64,000 nucleotides of DNA from Bradyrhizobium sp. (GCF_030654605.1 NZ_JAURXB010000072.1:78492-142491), one strand, 5' to 3'. Shown: positions 25,421 to 34,998, counted from the stretch's first letter. The notes: a model not told the origin generated them from the sequence alone. Translations and numbers: made by a program.

Positions 25421-27340
25421 ATGATGCGCCCCATGTGGTATCGTGCTTTCTTGCTCGCCGGCCTGATCGCGGCCGTGCCACTGCCGGCCGCCGCTTCCGG
25501 GGCCTGGGTTCTGACCGAGGTGACGACCGACAAGCCCCCGATCTCCGAGTCTCCCTGTTATCCGGGAAAGACCATCGATCTGTCCGACGGCTCCGCCCGG
25601 TTCTCGCAGGGCTATGCGGATTGCTCCGGCCAAGGGAGGGTCAAGGGCGGAGAGCGGGCGAACACCACGATCCGGTGGCAATTCTCCCAGCCCGTTCAAC
25701 TCCTCCAGCCGGACACGCCGCTCGTCGTCCGCGTTTCGATCACTCGGGATTCCAATCCCGTGCCCTATCACGGGGGTGGCGCCGCCTATTTCTATTTCCG
25801 CTCGCAGAGCGCGGTCGGCGGAGTCGAACTGAAGGGCTTCCTCGACAATCCGAACTTTGCGCGCTCCATTGATCGCGAGATCAGGCTCGACCGCGTTCCC
25901 GCCGGCCGGGATGGCGACAAGCTGACAATGTGGATGAACGTCAGCGGCGAAAGCGGGGGCGGAGACGTGTTCTACAAGTACGAGTTCCGCCAACAGGCCG
26001 CGGCCGCCCCGCCGTCCCCGCCGCCGGCCAAGGATCCAGCCGATATCAAATGCGGCCAATACGCGCTGGCGGCAAAGAAGCAGGCGTCGGAAAACGTCGC
26101 CAGGGGATGCGGCTACACCGGCGACCGCTGGCAGGCGGACTACCAGCCCCACTTCCTCTGGTGCGAGGCTGCCGCGACGACTGACGAGGAGTTGGCGCGC
26201 GAAACCGGCGCGCGATCCGCCGCCCTCGCCCAATGCCGCCCGACCGTCACTCCACCGACACCCGCTCCGCCACCACCCGCTCCGCCGGCTGCGAGGGATA
26301 GCGGCGCCCGATTCAGCTCCCTCTCGGGCGAAATCGAGGTTCGCCACGATGGAGAGAAGGAGTGGCGCTTCGCGAAGCTCGGCACCGTGCTCCGTGTCGG
26401 CGATCATGTCCGAACCTCCGAAGACAGCACCGCGATCATCGGGTTTGCCGATCTGTCGACGTTCCTGATGAAGCCGGAGTCGGAGATCGTCATCACGACG
26501 CCGCCTGAGCGCGATTCGATGGTCCGGCTGGTCGCCGGCAACATCCTGAAGAACGTCAGGAAGATGTTGAAGGATGGCACCATGGAGGTGGAGATGTCGC
26601 AGGCGATCGCGGGGGCCAGGGGTACGATCTTCGCGGTCGGCACCTCACCCGGGGCCGGCGACACCGCCGCCGTCCTGCAAGGCGCCATCGAGGTCCGTTC
26701 GAAGGCGACGGGCCGGACGATCCTGCTGAATCAGGGCCAAAGGGTCGCGATCACCGCACGCGGATTCTCGCCGGTCGAAAGCTTCGACATCGACGCGGAA
26801 CTCGCGCGCTGGGGCGAGAGGTTTCCCGGTGCGGAGATGGCAGACATTCGGCAAAGGGTTGACGAGTCTCGCGCGCGCCACGCCCCGTCCCGGGACGGGC
26901 CGAGCCGAGGTCCGGCCGCCGACGCGGGCGACGGCCCCTATGGGTACTGGGCCGTGAGCGAAGGCGCAGACGGCGTGAAGATGGGTCTGATCTTCCCCGA
27001 TTACTCCACGACCGAATACGTCGGCGCCCTCTTCTTCTGCGTTCCGCAAGGCGGCGTGCGGGTCTCGGTGGATAGTCCGGGCCGGCTCGTGGCCGGCAGC
27101 AAGGCCAAAGTGACGATCACCGCCGATGCGGCGACGGTCGATTATCGCGGCACCGTGCAGGACAAGATGACTGACGACGGTAGCATCGTCGTGTTCGACA
27201 CGACATTCAACGATCCTATCTTTGAGGATCTCGCCCAAGCGACAACGATCGGCATTGGCATCGACGGACGGAAAGTGCCGTTGCCGATGCGGAACAGCCG
27301 GAAAACGTTCAAGCAATTTTTCGAACGCTGTCACCGATGA
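25421..27340 (+). CDS. Large secreted FecR-domain protein
   Basis: 639 aa from ATG 25421 (MMRPMWYRAFLL); the track ORF from 25301 adds an unlikely leader. Signal peptide ends LPAAASG. N-terminal region (to about residue 190) is an unrecognised beta-rich domain; a Pro-rich linker and a Cys-containing segment follow; residues about 285-420 form a FecR domain (SSLSGEIEVRHDGEKEW, LRVGDHVRTSEDS, ARGTIFAV). The C-terminal 180 residues are unknown. Here FecR is part of an exported, probably periplasmic scaffold and not a sigma-factor regulator, as no sigma gene is adjacent. Largest gene of the first tRNA-bounded interval. Confidence 0.7.
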   Translation: MMRPMWYRAFLLAGLIAAVPLPAAASGAWVLTEVTTDKPPISESPCYPGKTIDLSDGSARFSQGYADCSGQGRVKGGERANTTIRWQFSQPVQLLQPDTPLVVRVSITRDSNPVPYHGGGAAYFYFRSQSAVGGVELKGFLDNPNFARSIDREIRLDRVPAGRDGDKLTMWMNVSGESGGGDVFYKYEFRQQAAAAPPSPPPAKDPADIKCGQYALAAKKQASENVARGCGYTGDRWQADYQPHFLWCEAAATTDEELARETGARSAALAQCRPTVTPPTPAPPPPAPPAARDSGARFSSLSGEIEVRHDGEKEWRFAKLGTVLRVGDHVRTSEDSTAIIGFADLSTFLMKPESEIVITTPPERDSMVRLVAGNILKNVRKMLKDGTMEVEMSQAIAGARGTIFAVGTSPGAGDTAAVLQGAIEVRSKATGRTILLNQGQRVAITARGFSPVESFDIDAELARWGERFPGAEMADIRQRVDESRARHAPSRDGPSRGPAADAGDGPYGYWAVSEGADGVKMGLIFPDYSTTEYVGALFFCVPQGGVRVSVDSPGRLVAGSKAKVTITADAATVDYRGTVQDKMTDDGSIVVFDTTFNDPIFEDLAQATTIGIGIDGRKVPLPMRNSRKTFKQFFERCHR

Positions 27341-27574
27341 GACGAGCATTCATCATCCTGGTCGGTGGCATTGCACCACGATGCTTCACGCCCGCGAACA
27401 TTTTTCGCTCTTCTCCGACCAGCAGACCTGACCTCCGCAGCGCGCCTAAATCGCACAGGAGCCCAAAGCGCCACATTGAGCACCGCAGCCTCACATCAGG
27501 ACTGTGAGTAGACCTGTGAGTAAGTGATATTTATGATTTAGGAAATGGTGTAAAAACAAAGCGTTATGCTGTCA

Positions 27575-27612
27575 GTTCGATTCCGGTCAGGGGCACCAAG
27601 GAATTTATTCCT
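27575..27612 (+). repeat. tRNA-Leu 3'-end repeat (copy 2), putative attachment site
   Basis: GTTCGATTCCGGTCAGGGGC then ACCAAGG matches the tRNA-Leu 3' end with one change, and the next bases TTTATTCCT resemble the native downstream TTATTTTCCT. The remaining 360 bp between the FecR gene and the TPR pseudogene hold no other feature I can support. It splits the accessory region into 23.5-27.6 and 27.6-35.9 kb intervals. Confidence 0.65.
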
Positions 27613-27699
27613 AGCCGTATTTCTTGGCCGAAGCCGTTTCTCCGCTGCCTACATGAGCGCATCTTATCTGGCGGCGATTGGTCCAATTGCACGATCCAG

Positions 27700-28400
27700 T
27701 TAGTTGCACCGATCGAGGACGCTCTTCGCATCCAGCAGATCTGATGCATCAAAGCCCTCATCGAACGATGTGAAGATGGGCTCAAGAGCGGCGCGCGCCT
27801 TGGCCGACTCTCCTTGATCCAGGTAAAGCCGCGCCAAGTCTGAAGCTGCGCGAAGTTGAAACAGGCGCGCGCCTTGGACTTTTGCAAGCTCTTGGGATTG
27901 ACGAAAAAACGTCTCGGCCAGGTCTATTGCACCCTCGTGCTGATTGGATGCCGCGCAACCTGAGCAACTCCGACTTGGTCGTCGGCCCTCCTTCGACCCG
28001 CCGCAATAAACTATCGAGGAGAGAGGCTGCTTCGGATCGGCGTCCTAGTTCAAGCAGGACCTCTGCTTTCATAGAGACGCGCACGGAGAGTTCGTGCGCC
28101 CGCGCAAAGGCTGCTCCGACGGCCTCAGCACCAAAACCGTGAACTGCCATCAGGGCCGATCCGAACCCTATTCGCAAGTCCAGCTCGATCGCATCGCGCT
28201 CCGTCGCGCCTTCCACGCGAGTTACGAGTTCGATGGCACGCCGGAACAGCGCGACAGCTTCCTCCGCCGCCGACCGCCGCGCGGCGCGATGCGCCGCGCT
28301 CCGCCATGCCTGGATTGCCTCAGGCCATGATCCGGCTTCCGTCAGGTGCCGAGCGTAGAACTCGGGCTCCAGCTCCAGCAATGTCGCAACCAAGTGGCGG
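27700..28400 (-). pseudogene. Frameshifted TPR C-terminal remnant of an ATPase/cyclase-type regulator
   Basis: The minus strand encodes TPR-like helices EPEFYARHLTEAGSWPEA ... EEAVALFRRAIELV and then, after a shift of reading frame near 27950, continues as HEGAIDLAETFFRQSQELAK and ends QGESAKARAALEPIFTSFDE to a TAA at 27700. The two frames join into the normal C-terminus of large AAA-ATPase/TPR regulators, many fused to class III cyclases. The AAA and N-terminal parts are missing, so it is both truncated and frameshifted. An intact cyclase gene starts divergently 230 bp away. Confidence 0.75.
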
Positions 28401-28629
28401 CCGCCGGCTAGAGCTGCCAGGTACTTGCTCCCGGTCAACGCCGATGATGCCTGAGACAAGGCCAAAGTGCTCCTGCATCGTGCGAAGAAACACGCCAACG
28501 TCGAGGAGAAATCCGTGGTAATAATATCATTCACGAGGCGTTGTGGATCGCGGTTGCTGGATATGCCACTATCGGGATGGCGCTGGCTTTCGAATGGTTG
28601 CGACAGAGCGCACGCACGAGAGGAGACGG

Positions 28630-30519
28630 ATGAAATCCGCGCCGACGCGAATGACCGATCCCGCACCCAAACGCATCGTGTCCGGGGAACTGAAACCAGG
28701 CAACCTGGCACTTATGCCGACGCTGATGCTGAGCATAGGACTGCTGGTACTGCTGTCGGCCGGCTTGATTGTAGCGGTGAACTGGGTCACCGGCCGCGCC
28801 ATCGTGCAGGAGTTTGCCACCCGCCTCATCGCGCGAGGGCTTTCCATACAGGAGATAGCGCTGCGGCGGCACCTTGATGCGGCCGTCGATCAGGCCACTT
28901 TCATTGCAGATGCAATCGGCGACGGTCGCTATAAACTCTTCGAACCTGCACTTGACGATTTTATCAGCGGCACCATGGCGGCGGCTCCTCAGATCGGGGG
29001 ACTTATCCTCGCCGATCCCAGCGGCAAGGCATTGCGCGTCGTGCGCGGCGCGTCCAACACGACGCTACAACTGGACCATCCGGACATCACAGGAGACCGC
29101 CAGCTTGCGGAGATTGCCGATGAAATCCGGCTCCGCAAAGACGCCTATTGGGGACCGCCGGTCTATCGCGAGAGGGCACAGACGACTTCTCTGAACTATC
29201 GCGTCCCGATTCGAAAAGGAGACGTGTACCTGGGGTTCGTAACTCTCGCGGTCTCGACCCGGGCACTTTCGATCCTTGTAAAGGAACTGAGCGAGCCACC
29301 GCGATCCGCCGCCTTCATGCTGTACGGGCGAGACCGCATTCTTGCACATCGGGCGATGCTCGATGGAAACCGGAAGGCGTCCGAAGACGTTCCGCTACAC
29401 ACTCTCCGAACGTTTGGGGATCGGGTAATCGAAAATTATTCGAGCGCGCAGCCGCTCGACACGGCCGGCATAACGCCGCCGCCCGGAGCCGTGGCGCGTC
29501 AGCAGGCGGTCGATGGTGAACTCTATTTCATCTTTGCCCAGGAAATTTCCGGTTACGGCGACCTGCCGATCTCGACGGGTGCCTACGTTCTGGCGCGGGC
29601 CGTCGATGCGCCTCTTCGGCTGTTCTACTGGGCATCGGTCATTGCGCTTTTCATGCTCGGGGCATCCCTGATCGCGGCCGCGCTGATGGCCGGGACAATC
29701 TCAGGTCCGATCCGCCGGGCAGCGAGAAGCGCTGCCGCCATAGGCACTCTGGACTTCGACAAGGTAGCTCCCCTGGAGTACAGCCGCTTTCGCGAAATCA
29801 ACGACCTGGCGCATTCGTTCAACGCGATGCTCGACGGACTGCGGGCTTTCGGCCGCTACGTTCCGCGAACGTTGGTAACGCGCCTCGTCAAGGAAGGCCG
29901 GGTCGGCGCGGGTACGGAGGAGCGCGAACTCGCCATCATGTTTACCGACATCGTGGGTTTCACCGCAGCATGTGAGAAACTGACCGCTCGCGAGGTCGCC
30001 GAGTATATCAATCATCACCTCGCCCTCGTCGCCGCCTGCGTCGAACAGGAAGGCGGCACCATAGACAAATTTATCGGGGATGCCGTCATGGCCTTCTGGG
30101 GTGCCCCAGGGCGGGTAGAGAACCCGGCAGCGTCGGCTTGCCGAGCAGCCCTTGCCATACAGCTCGAGATAGCCGCGGAAAACCGACGACGGACCGCTGC
30201 GGGACTCGAGCCGGTTCGCATTCGGATCGGCATCCACATGGGAACAGTAGTGGTCGGCGACATCGGCGCGCCCAACCGGATTAATTACACGATCGTCGGC
30301 GACGCCGTGAACGCAACCCAACGTTTAGAGAGCCTTGGCAAGTCGGTTGATCCTGACGCCGAGTCGATCACCCTGGTCAGCCGGGAGGTTTTTGAAATCC
30401 TGCCCGACGGCTTCCATCTCGTCAGCCGGGGATCGCATCGCGTCAAGGGCAAGCTCGATTGCCTTGATGTTTATCAGCTCGTCGCCAAGCCGAAGGGTGG
30501 CTCGGGCGATACGATTTGA
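28630..30519 (+). CDS. Membrane-bound class III adenylate cyclase
   Basis: 629 aa from ATG 28630 with GAGGAGA upstream (the track starts at 28543). TM1 about residues 30-52, a periplasmic Cache/CHASE-like sensor of roughly 280 residues, TM2 about 340-362, HAMP, then the cyclase domain. Catalytic metal Asp residues in MFTDIVGFT and KFIGDAVMAFWG, adenine-selecting Lys in IDKFIGD and Thr in INYTIVGDAVN, transition-state Asn/Arg in VNATQR. It would turn an external signal into cAMP. It lies in the second tRNA-bounded interval; the ligand is unknown. Confidence 0.85.
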   Translation: MKSAPTRMTDPAPKRIVSGELKPGNLALMPTLMLSIGLLVLLSAGLIVAVNWVTGRAIVQEFATRLIARGLSIQEIALRRHLDAAVDQATFIADAIGDGRYKLFEPALDDFISGTMAAAPQIGGLILADPSGKALRVVRGASNTTLQLDHPDITGDRQLAEIADEIRLRKDAYWGPPVYRERAQTTSLNYRVPIRKGDVYLGFVTLAVSTRALSILVKELSEPPRSAAFMLYGRDRILAHRAMLDGNRKASEDVPLHTLRTFGDRVIENYSSAQPLDTAGITPPPGAVARQQAVDGELYFIFAQEISGYGDLPISTGAYVLARAVDAPLRLFYWASVIALFMLGASLIAAALMAGTISGPIRRAARSAAAIGTLDFDKVAPLEYSRFREINDLAHSFNAMLDGLRAFGRYVPRTLVTRLVKEGRVGAGTEERELAIMFTDIVGFTAACEKLTAREVAEYINHHLALVAACVEQEGGTIDKFIGDAVMAFWGAPGRVENPAASACRAALAIQLEIAAENRRRTAAGLEPVRIRIGIHMGTVVVGDIGAPNRINYTIVGDAVNATQRLESLGKSVDPDAESITLVSREVFEILPDGFHLVSRGSHRVKGKLDCLDVYQLVAKPKGGSGDTI

Positions 30520-30704
30520 CCTTGCTTCGCGGTTGGCGAGGAGGACCGGCGTCAGCCCGATGAATGTGTAGAATGTCCGCCTAGGGTCAAACTGAGAAGT
30601 CAGGATACTCAATCGGGAGGTCAGCATTCCCCTCACAACCGGGACATCATCTCGTCATAGCAGCGCATGGTTTGTCATTGGCGAGCACAAAGCTGTAAGG
30701 AGGG

Positions 30705-31148
30705 TCACAGGCCCGCCGCCGCCAACGCTGCACCAGGCTTGTCCTGCTGGGTCGTTACCGCATTGAAATCTCCGCGCAGCGCTTTCAGCGCCATGCGTTC
30801 CTGCTCGATCTCGTGAGCCGTTCGAAATCCCATGCGGCGCAGGACTGGCACCGGAGGACACCAACCCTGGATCGCGTGTTGAAACAGAAACGCGGTTACC
30901 AGTGCAGGAAGCGCAAGCCACCTGCTGTCTCGGGTAACGCCAAGTATAACGCCGGTGAAGGCAAGAGCGGATGCATTCGCCTCGATGGCCCGCTCGATAT
31001 CCCATTCCTCACGGAGCTCTCGGAGCCGACGCGGAATGGCTTCGGGATGCATTGCGAGCTGGTGCACGCGTTCCCGAATATCGTTCCGGATTTGTTGATT
31101 TATTTCTTCGCTCGTATGAGCCGGGACGCGATCGAACGTGCTGGACAT
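30705..31148 (-). CDS. YgaP-like (DUF2892) membrane protein
   Basis: 147 aa with AAGGAGAG before the ATG. The N-terminal half is charged and helical; residues about 60-95 (ALAFTGVILGVTRDSRWLALPALVTAFLFQHAIQGWCPPVPVLRRMG) match the YgaP transmembrane module with its conserved CPP turn. In YgaP that hairpin follows a rhodanese domain; here none is present. Function unknown, perhaps sulfur handling by analogy. Located just downstream of ptxE on the same strand but with its own ribosome site and a 62-bp gap. Confidence 0.7.
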   Translation of the reverse strand: MSSTFDRVPAHTSEEINQQIRNDIRERVHQLAMHPEAIPRRLRELREEWDIERAIEANASALAFTGVILGVTRDSRWLALPALVTAFLFQHAIQGWCPPVPVLRRMGFRTAHEIEQERMALKALRGDFNAVTTQQDKPGAALAAAGL

Positions 31149-31210
31149 AAATGCTCTCCTTCACGGTAAAAAGAGCAAATTCTCTCAAAGCCTGTAAGTT
31201 CCGTTCCGGA

Positions 31211-32092
31211 TTACGGTGGCGGTGCGCTAATTGCCCAGTTCCGCGACGCCTCGAACATCGCCATCGCCGGCGCGGTCGGCGGCAACGCGTCGGGAACGAT
31301 CAGTTGAATCTCCTTGGTGAGGTCGACCCCTTCGACACGCAGCGCCACCAGCCGCCGCGCCGCGACTTCGTCGGCGACCGAGGATTGCATCACGATCGAC
31401 GCGCCGCCACCGGCGCGGACCGCGCGCTTGACGGCCTCGGTGCTGCCGAAGCCATCGACGATCATCAGGGAGTTCGCGGATGGTCCGAACTGGCTGCGCA
31501 GCACATGCCCGGTGCCGGTGCCGGATTCGCCACCCAGCAATGGCTCGCCTTGCAGCTCGGCCACGGACACGGAGCCGAGCCCGGCCCAGCGATGATCGGG
31601 CGCGACGATGACGACCAGCGGCTCGCGCGCAAAGGTGCGCGCGACAAAACCTTCCCTGCCGTCCCACCATTCCATGGCGGCGAGATCGGCTTCGCCGCGT
31701 TCCAGCCGGGCGATGACATCGCCGTTCGATCCGATCCATTGCTCGACCGGAATGCCGGCGCCGCGCCGGAAGGCAGCCAGATGAGGCTGCAGCAGATAGG
31801 TGCCGACATTGCTCGATGCGGCGACGCGCAGCGTCGGAAGCTGGACCAGGCCGCGCACGCGGCCGGCTGTCTCCACCAGCGAACGCGCCAGCGGCAGGAA
31901 ACGCGCGCCTTGGTCGGTCAGCATCGCGCCGCCGCGCCGGCGCAGCACCAGGGGTGCTGCCACAACCTCTTCGAGCTGACGGATGTGATCCACGATGGTC
32001 GACGGCGCCAGATCGAGCTGGCGCGCGGCGGCGCGAACGCCGCGGGCGGCGATCACGGTGAGGAAGGTGCGGGCGTGGGTCAGGTTCAGCAT
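31211..32092 (-). CDS. ptxE: LysR-family regulator of phosphite oxidation (PtxE-like)
   Basis: 293 aa. N-terminal LysR winged helix (FLTVIAARGVRAAARQLDLAPSTIVDHIRQLEE) and a substrate-binding domain from residue 88. It starts one base after the ptxD stop, so it is the last gene of the ptx operon. In Pseudomonas stutzeri ptxE has the same position and family. By sequence alone it is an ordinary LysR protein; the name rests on operon order. Confidence 0.8.
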   Translation of the reverse strand: MLNLTHARTFLTVIAARGVRAAARQLDLAPSTIVDHIRQLEEVVAAPLVLRRRGGAMLTDQGARFLPLARSLVETAGRVRGLVQLPTLRVAASSNVGTYLLQPHLAAFRRGAGIPVEQWIGSNGDVIARLERGEADLAAMEWWDGREGFVARTFAREPLVVIVAPDHRWAGLGSVSVAELQGEPLLGGESGTGTGHVLRSQFGPSANSLMIVDGFGSTEAVKRAVRAGGGASIVMQSSVADEVAARRLVALRVEGVDLTKEIQLIVPDALPPTAPAMAMFEASRNWAISAPPP

Positions 32093-32093
32093 T

Positions 32094-33104
32094 TTATGCG
32101 GTCAATGCGGCGGTCTCTGTTTTCTCGATATTGAGGAGCCCGGCGGGCGGCTGGCCTGCCAGGGCTTGCAGGATGCTCGACGCAGCGGACAGTTCGATTT
32201 CGCGCCGCGCCGACGTCACGGCCGATCCGATATGCGGCGTCAACACGGTCCGCGCCCCCGGCGCGGTCAGTCTCGCATCGATCGACATCGGCCGCTGCGG
32301 TCGCGCCCAGTCCTCGCATTCGAACACGTCGGCGGCATAGCCGCCGAGATGACCGCTCTCGAGCGCATCGGCCACCGCGGCTTCATCGACCAGCGAGCCG
32401 CGCGCGGGGTTGACCAGCAACGCCCCGGGCTTCATCCGGCCGATGGCCCGCGCATCGATCAATCCGGTGGTGGTTTCCGTCAGCGGCAGGCCCAGCACCA
32501 CGAAATCGGACAGCTTCAAGACGTCATCCAATGGCGCCCGGTCGATGCCGGATATTGCGCCGAAGGGCCGGCTGTCGAATGCGACGATGCGGCAGCCGAA
32601 TCCCAGGAGCCGGCGCGCGATGGCCTGGCCGACCAGACCGAACCCGACGATCCCGACCGTCGAGTTGCCGATGCCCGTGCCATACAATTGAGGCCGCCAG
32701 CCGGCGAAGCCCTGACGACGAATGCCGGCATCGCCGAGCGGAATGTGCCGCCCGAGCGCGATCATCAATCCGATCGCCAGTTCCGCGGTCGGCTCGGTCA
32801 AAAGGTCCGGCACGATGGTGACCAGGATACCGCGTTCGCGCGCGGCATCGACGTCGATATTGTCATAGCCCTTCAGCGCGGCACCGATGACTTTCAGTTC
32901 GGGACATCGTTCCAGAAATTCCCGGTCGATGCGGTCGGTCATGAAGGCCATCAGCCCAGTCGCCTCCCGGCACCGTTCGATCACTTCATCCTGGCTCCAC
33001 GGTTCGGAACCCTCATTGGCGTCGATCCGGGCGACGCGTTCGAGCGCGGCGCGCGTTTCCGGGAAAACCCGGCTGGTCAGGACAACGAGGGGCGATTTCG
33101 TCAT
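32094..33104 (-). CDS. ptxD: Phosphite dehydrogenase (NAD-dependent)
   Basis: 336 aa from ATG 33104. A D-2-hydroxyacid-dehydrogenase-family enzyme that oxidises phosphite to phosphate while reducing NAD. The PtxD catalytic set is intact: Lys78 in ALKGYDN, Arg235 in NPARGS, Glu264 in FECEDWAR and His291 in TPHIGSAV. PtxD-typical stretches PDLLTEPTAELAIGL and WRPQLYGTG are also present, and GFGLVG is the dinucleotide motif. An acidic Asp177 at the end of the second strand (AFDSRP) favours NAD over NADP. It starts 10 bp after ptxC. These features set it apart from ordinary glycerate or lactate dehydrogenases. Confidence 0.92.
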   Translation of the reverse strand: MTKSPLVVLTSRVFPETRAALERVARIDANEGSEPWSQDEVIERCREATGLMAFMTDRIDREFLERCPELKVIGAALKGYDNIDVDAARERGILVTIVPDLLTEPTAELAIGLMIALGRHIPLGDAGIRRQGFAGWRPQLYGTGIGNSTVGIVGFGLVGQAIARRLLGFGCRIVAFDSRPFGAISGIDRAPLDDVLKLSDFVVLGLPLTETTTGLIDARAIGRMKPGALLVNPARGSLVDEAAVADALESGHLGGYAADVFECEDWARPQRPMSIDARLTAPGARTVLTPHIGSAVTSARREIELSAASSILQALAGQPPAGLLNIEKTETAALTA

Positions 33105-33114
33105 CGATGCACAC

Positions 33115-33921
33115 TTACTTGAGTGACTTGCGCAAATATGCGCCGACACTGTCGACCATCACGACACAGGCGAGGATCGAAAGCAGGATGGCCGATACCT
33201 GGTCGTAATTCAAAAGCCGCAGCGCCGCGATCAGTTCGAAACCGATTCCGCCGGCACCGACGATGCCGAGCACGGCGGAGGCGCGGAAATGATATTCCCA
33301 GCGGTAGATGGTGACATCGGTCAGCTGCGGCAGCACCTGCGGCAACACCGCGTGCATGATGACCTGCATCGGCGTCGCGCCGGCGGCGCGCGCCGCTTCC
33401 AGCGGCTTGGGATCGACGTGCTCGATCGCCTCCGCATAGAACTTGCCGACCATGCCGACCGAATGCAGCGCCAGCGCGAGAACGCCCGGCAGCGCGCCGA
33501 AGCCGACCGCGGCGACAAACAGCACGCCGAGGATGATTTCCGGCACCGAACGCAGAAAGGCGAGCAAGGTCCGCACCGCCAGATAGACCGCCGGATGCGG
33601 GCTGGTATTGGGCGCGGCGAGCAGCGCCAGCGGCAGGGAGAACACCACCGCGAGCGCGGTGCCCGCGATCGACATCGCCAGCGTATCCAGCAGCGGCCGC
33701 AACCACGTCCGCCAGCGGCTGAAATCGGGCGGCACCATTTCCGAGGCCAGCGTGGAGATCGCGGGCCCGCTTTCGATGAAGCGCTGCGCATCGAAAAAGC
33801 CGGTTGCCGCCAGCGCGGCGATACAGGCGGCGACGATCAGCGCGACCAGTCCCGCCCCGCGCAGGGCGGAGCGTCTCTGGTCGGCGAGAATGGCGTCAAA
33901 GGTCTGCGAAGCGGATTTCAT
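33115..33921 (-). CDS. ptxC: Phosphite/phosphonate ABC transporter permease
   Basis: 268 aa from ATG 33921. PhnE/PtxC-type inner-membrane permease with six predicted helices and the ATPase-contact EAA loop EAARAAGATPMQVIMHAVLP. GAGGIGFELIAALRLLNYDQVSAILL is characteristic of the PhnE family. It would form the channel for phosphite with PtxA and PtxB. A family-A repeat sits in the gap between this gene and ptxB. Confidence 0.87.
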   Translation of the reverse strand: MKSASQTFDAILADQRRSALRGAGLVALIVAACIAALAATGFFDAQRFIESGPAISTLASEMVPPDFSRWRTWLRPLLDTLAMSIAGTALAVVFSLPLALLAAPNTSPHPAVYLAVRTLLAFLRSVPEIILGVLFVAAVGFGALPGVLALALHSVGMVGKFYAEAIEHVDPKPLEAARAAGATPMQVIMHAVLPQVLPQLTDVTIYRWEYHFRASAVLGIVGAGGIGFELIAALRLLNYDQVSAILLSILACVVMVDSVGAYLRKSLK

Positions 33922-33955
33922 CACGTACCTGGAATCATGAGTCAGTATTGAAGCC

Positions 33956-34072
33956 CATCCTTCGAGACGCATCGCTTTGCGATGCTCCCCAGGATGAGGG
34001 TAACCTGTTGAAGCATAAGAACCTCATGCTGAGGAGCGAGCAACGCGAGCGTCTCGAAGCATCGGCAGTAGC
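33956..34072. repeat. Mosaic intergenic repeat, family A (copy 3), inside the ptx operon
   Basis: CCATCCTTCGAGACGC ... CCCAGGATGAGG followed by ACCTCATGCTGAGGAGCGAG ... GTCTCGAAGCATCGG, the same arms as at 14.13 kb. It fills the 177-bp space between ptxB and ptxC, the only sizeable gap in the operon. Confidence 0.75.
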
Positions 34073-34098
34073 GAGTCACCCATCTGACATCGTCGGTA

Positions 34099-34968
34099 CT
34101 ATAGCTTGGCGATGTCGAGTTGCAGCACCTTCGCCATGTCGCGCAGCACGTCGTAATCCTTGTCGGTGGCCGCCGCGATGGCTTCGACGCGGAACAGCTT
34201 CAGGATGGCCGGATCCTTCAGTTCCAGGAACGCCTTCCTGATGGCGTCCTTGAGTTCGGGCTTCAGGTAGCCCTGCATCGTCAGCGGATAGTTCGGAATC
34301 GGATCGGACAGCGCGATCTGCCTGAGTTTTGCGGGATCGACTTTTTTGGTCTCGACCAGAACCCGATAGATCGCTTCGGACAGCGCCCCGGCCGGCACCT
34401 GCCCGGCGGCGACGGCGCGCGCGACCGCATCGTGCTGGCCGAGATGGACGACCTTGTAATCGGCATCGCCGATCAGACCCTTCTTGGCGAGCAGCGCGCG
34501 CGGCGCCAGATGGCTCGAGGTCGAGGCACGGTCGCCGAACGCGAACGGCTTGCCCTTGATGTCGGCGATTTCCTTCACCGGACCGTCCGCGGTGGCGATC
34601 AGGATCGACTGGTAATTGGGCTTGCCTTTTTCGACGCCCACTCCGAACGGCTCGATTTCCGTCGCCTTCGACTTGGCGAGCACGTAGGAGAACGGGCCGA
34701 AATATCCGACTTCGATCCGCCCGAAACGCATCGCCTCGATCATCGAGGAGTAATCGGTGGTGACGATGATCTCGACCGGCTTCTTGAGCACGCCCTCCAG
34801 ATACGCCTTGAGCGGCTGCGCGTTCTGAATGATCGTCGCGGCATTCTCGTCGGGCAGCAGCGCGATGCGCAGCTTGTCGGGGTTGGCCTTGTCGGCGAAT
34901 GCGGGGCCGGCGAGCGCGCAGAGGCCGGTCGCGACCGAAGCCAACAGGAAATCACGGCGTTGAATCAT
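34099..34968 (-). CDS. ptxB: Periplasmic phosphite-binding protein
   Basis: 289 aa, GGAGAAA ribosome site. The signal MIQRRDFLLASVATG ... AFA fits Tat or Sec export. The mature protein closely follows PtxB of Pseudomonas stutzeri as I remember it: LLPDENA, VTTDYSSMIEAMRFGRI, YFGPFSYVLAKSK and GDRASTSSHL, which line the anion pocket in PtxB/PhnD proteins. It would capture phosphite, or possibly hypophosphite or phosphonates, for PtxA/PtxC. Confidence 0.9.
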   Translation of the reverse strand: MIQRRDFLLASVATGLCALAGPAFADKANPDKLRIALLPDENAATIIQNAQPLKAYLEGVLKKPVEIIVTTDYSSMIEAMRFGRIEVGYFGPFSYVLAKSKATEIEPFGVGVEKGKPNYQSILIATADGPVKEIADIKGKPFAFGDRASTSSHLAPRALLAKKGLIGDADYKVVHLGQHDAVARAVAAGQVPAGALSEAIYRVLVETKKVDPAKLRQIALSDPIPNYPLTMQGYLKPELKDAIRKAFLELKDPAILKLFRVEAIAAATDKDYDVLRDMAKVLQLDIAKL

Positions 34969-34998
34969 GTACTTTCTCCATCCTGTTAAAGGGTGCGA

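Noticed and set aside
32094-33104. Annotation as glyoxylate/hydroxypyruvate reductase
   Set aside because: The operon partners and PtxD-specific residues (ALKGYDN, WRPQLYGTG, FECEDWAR) favour phosphite dehydrogenase.
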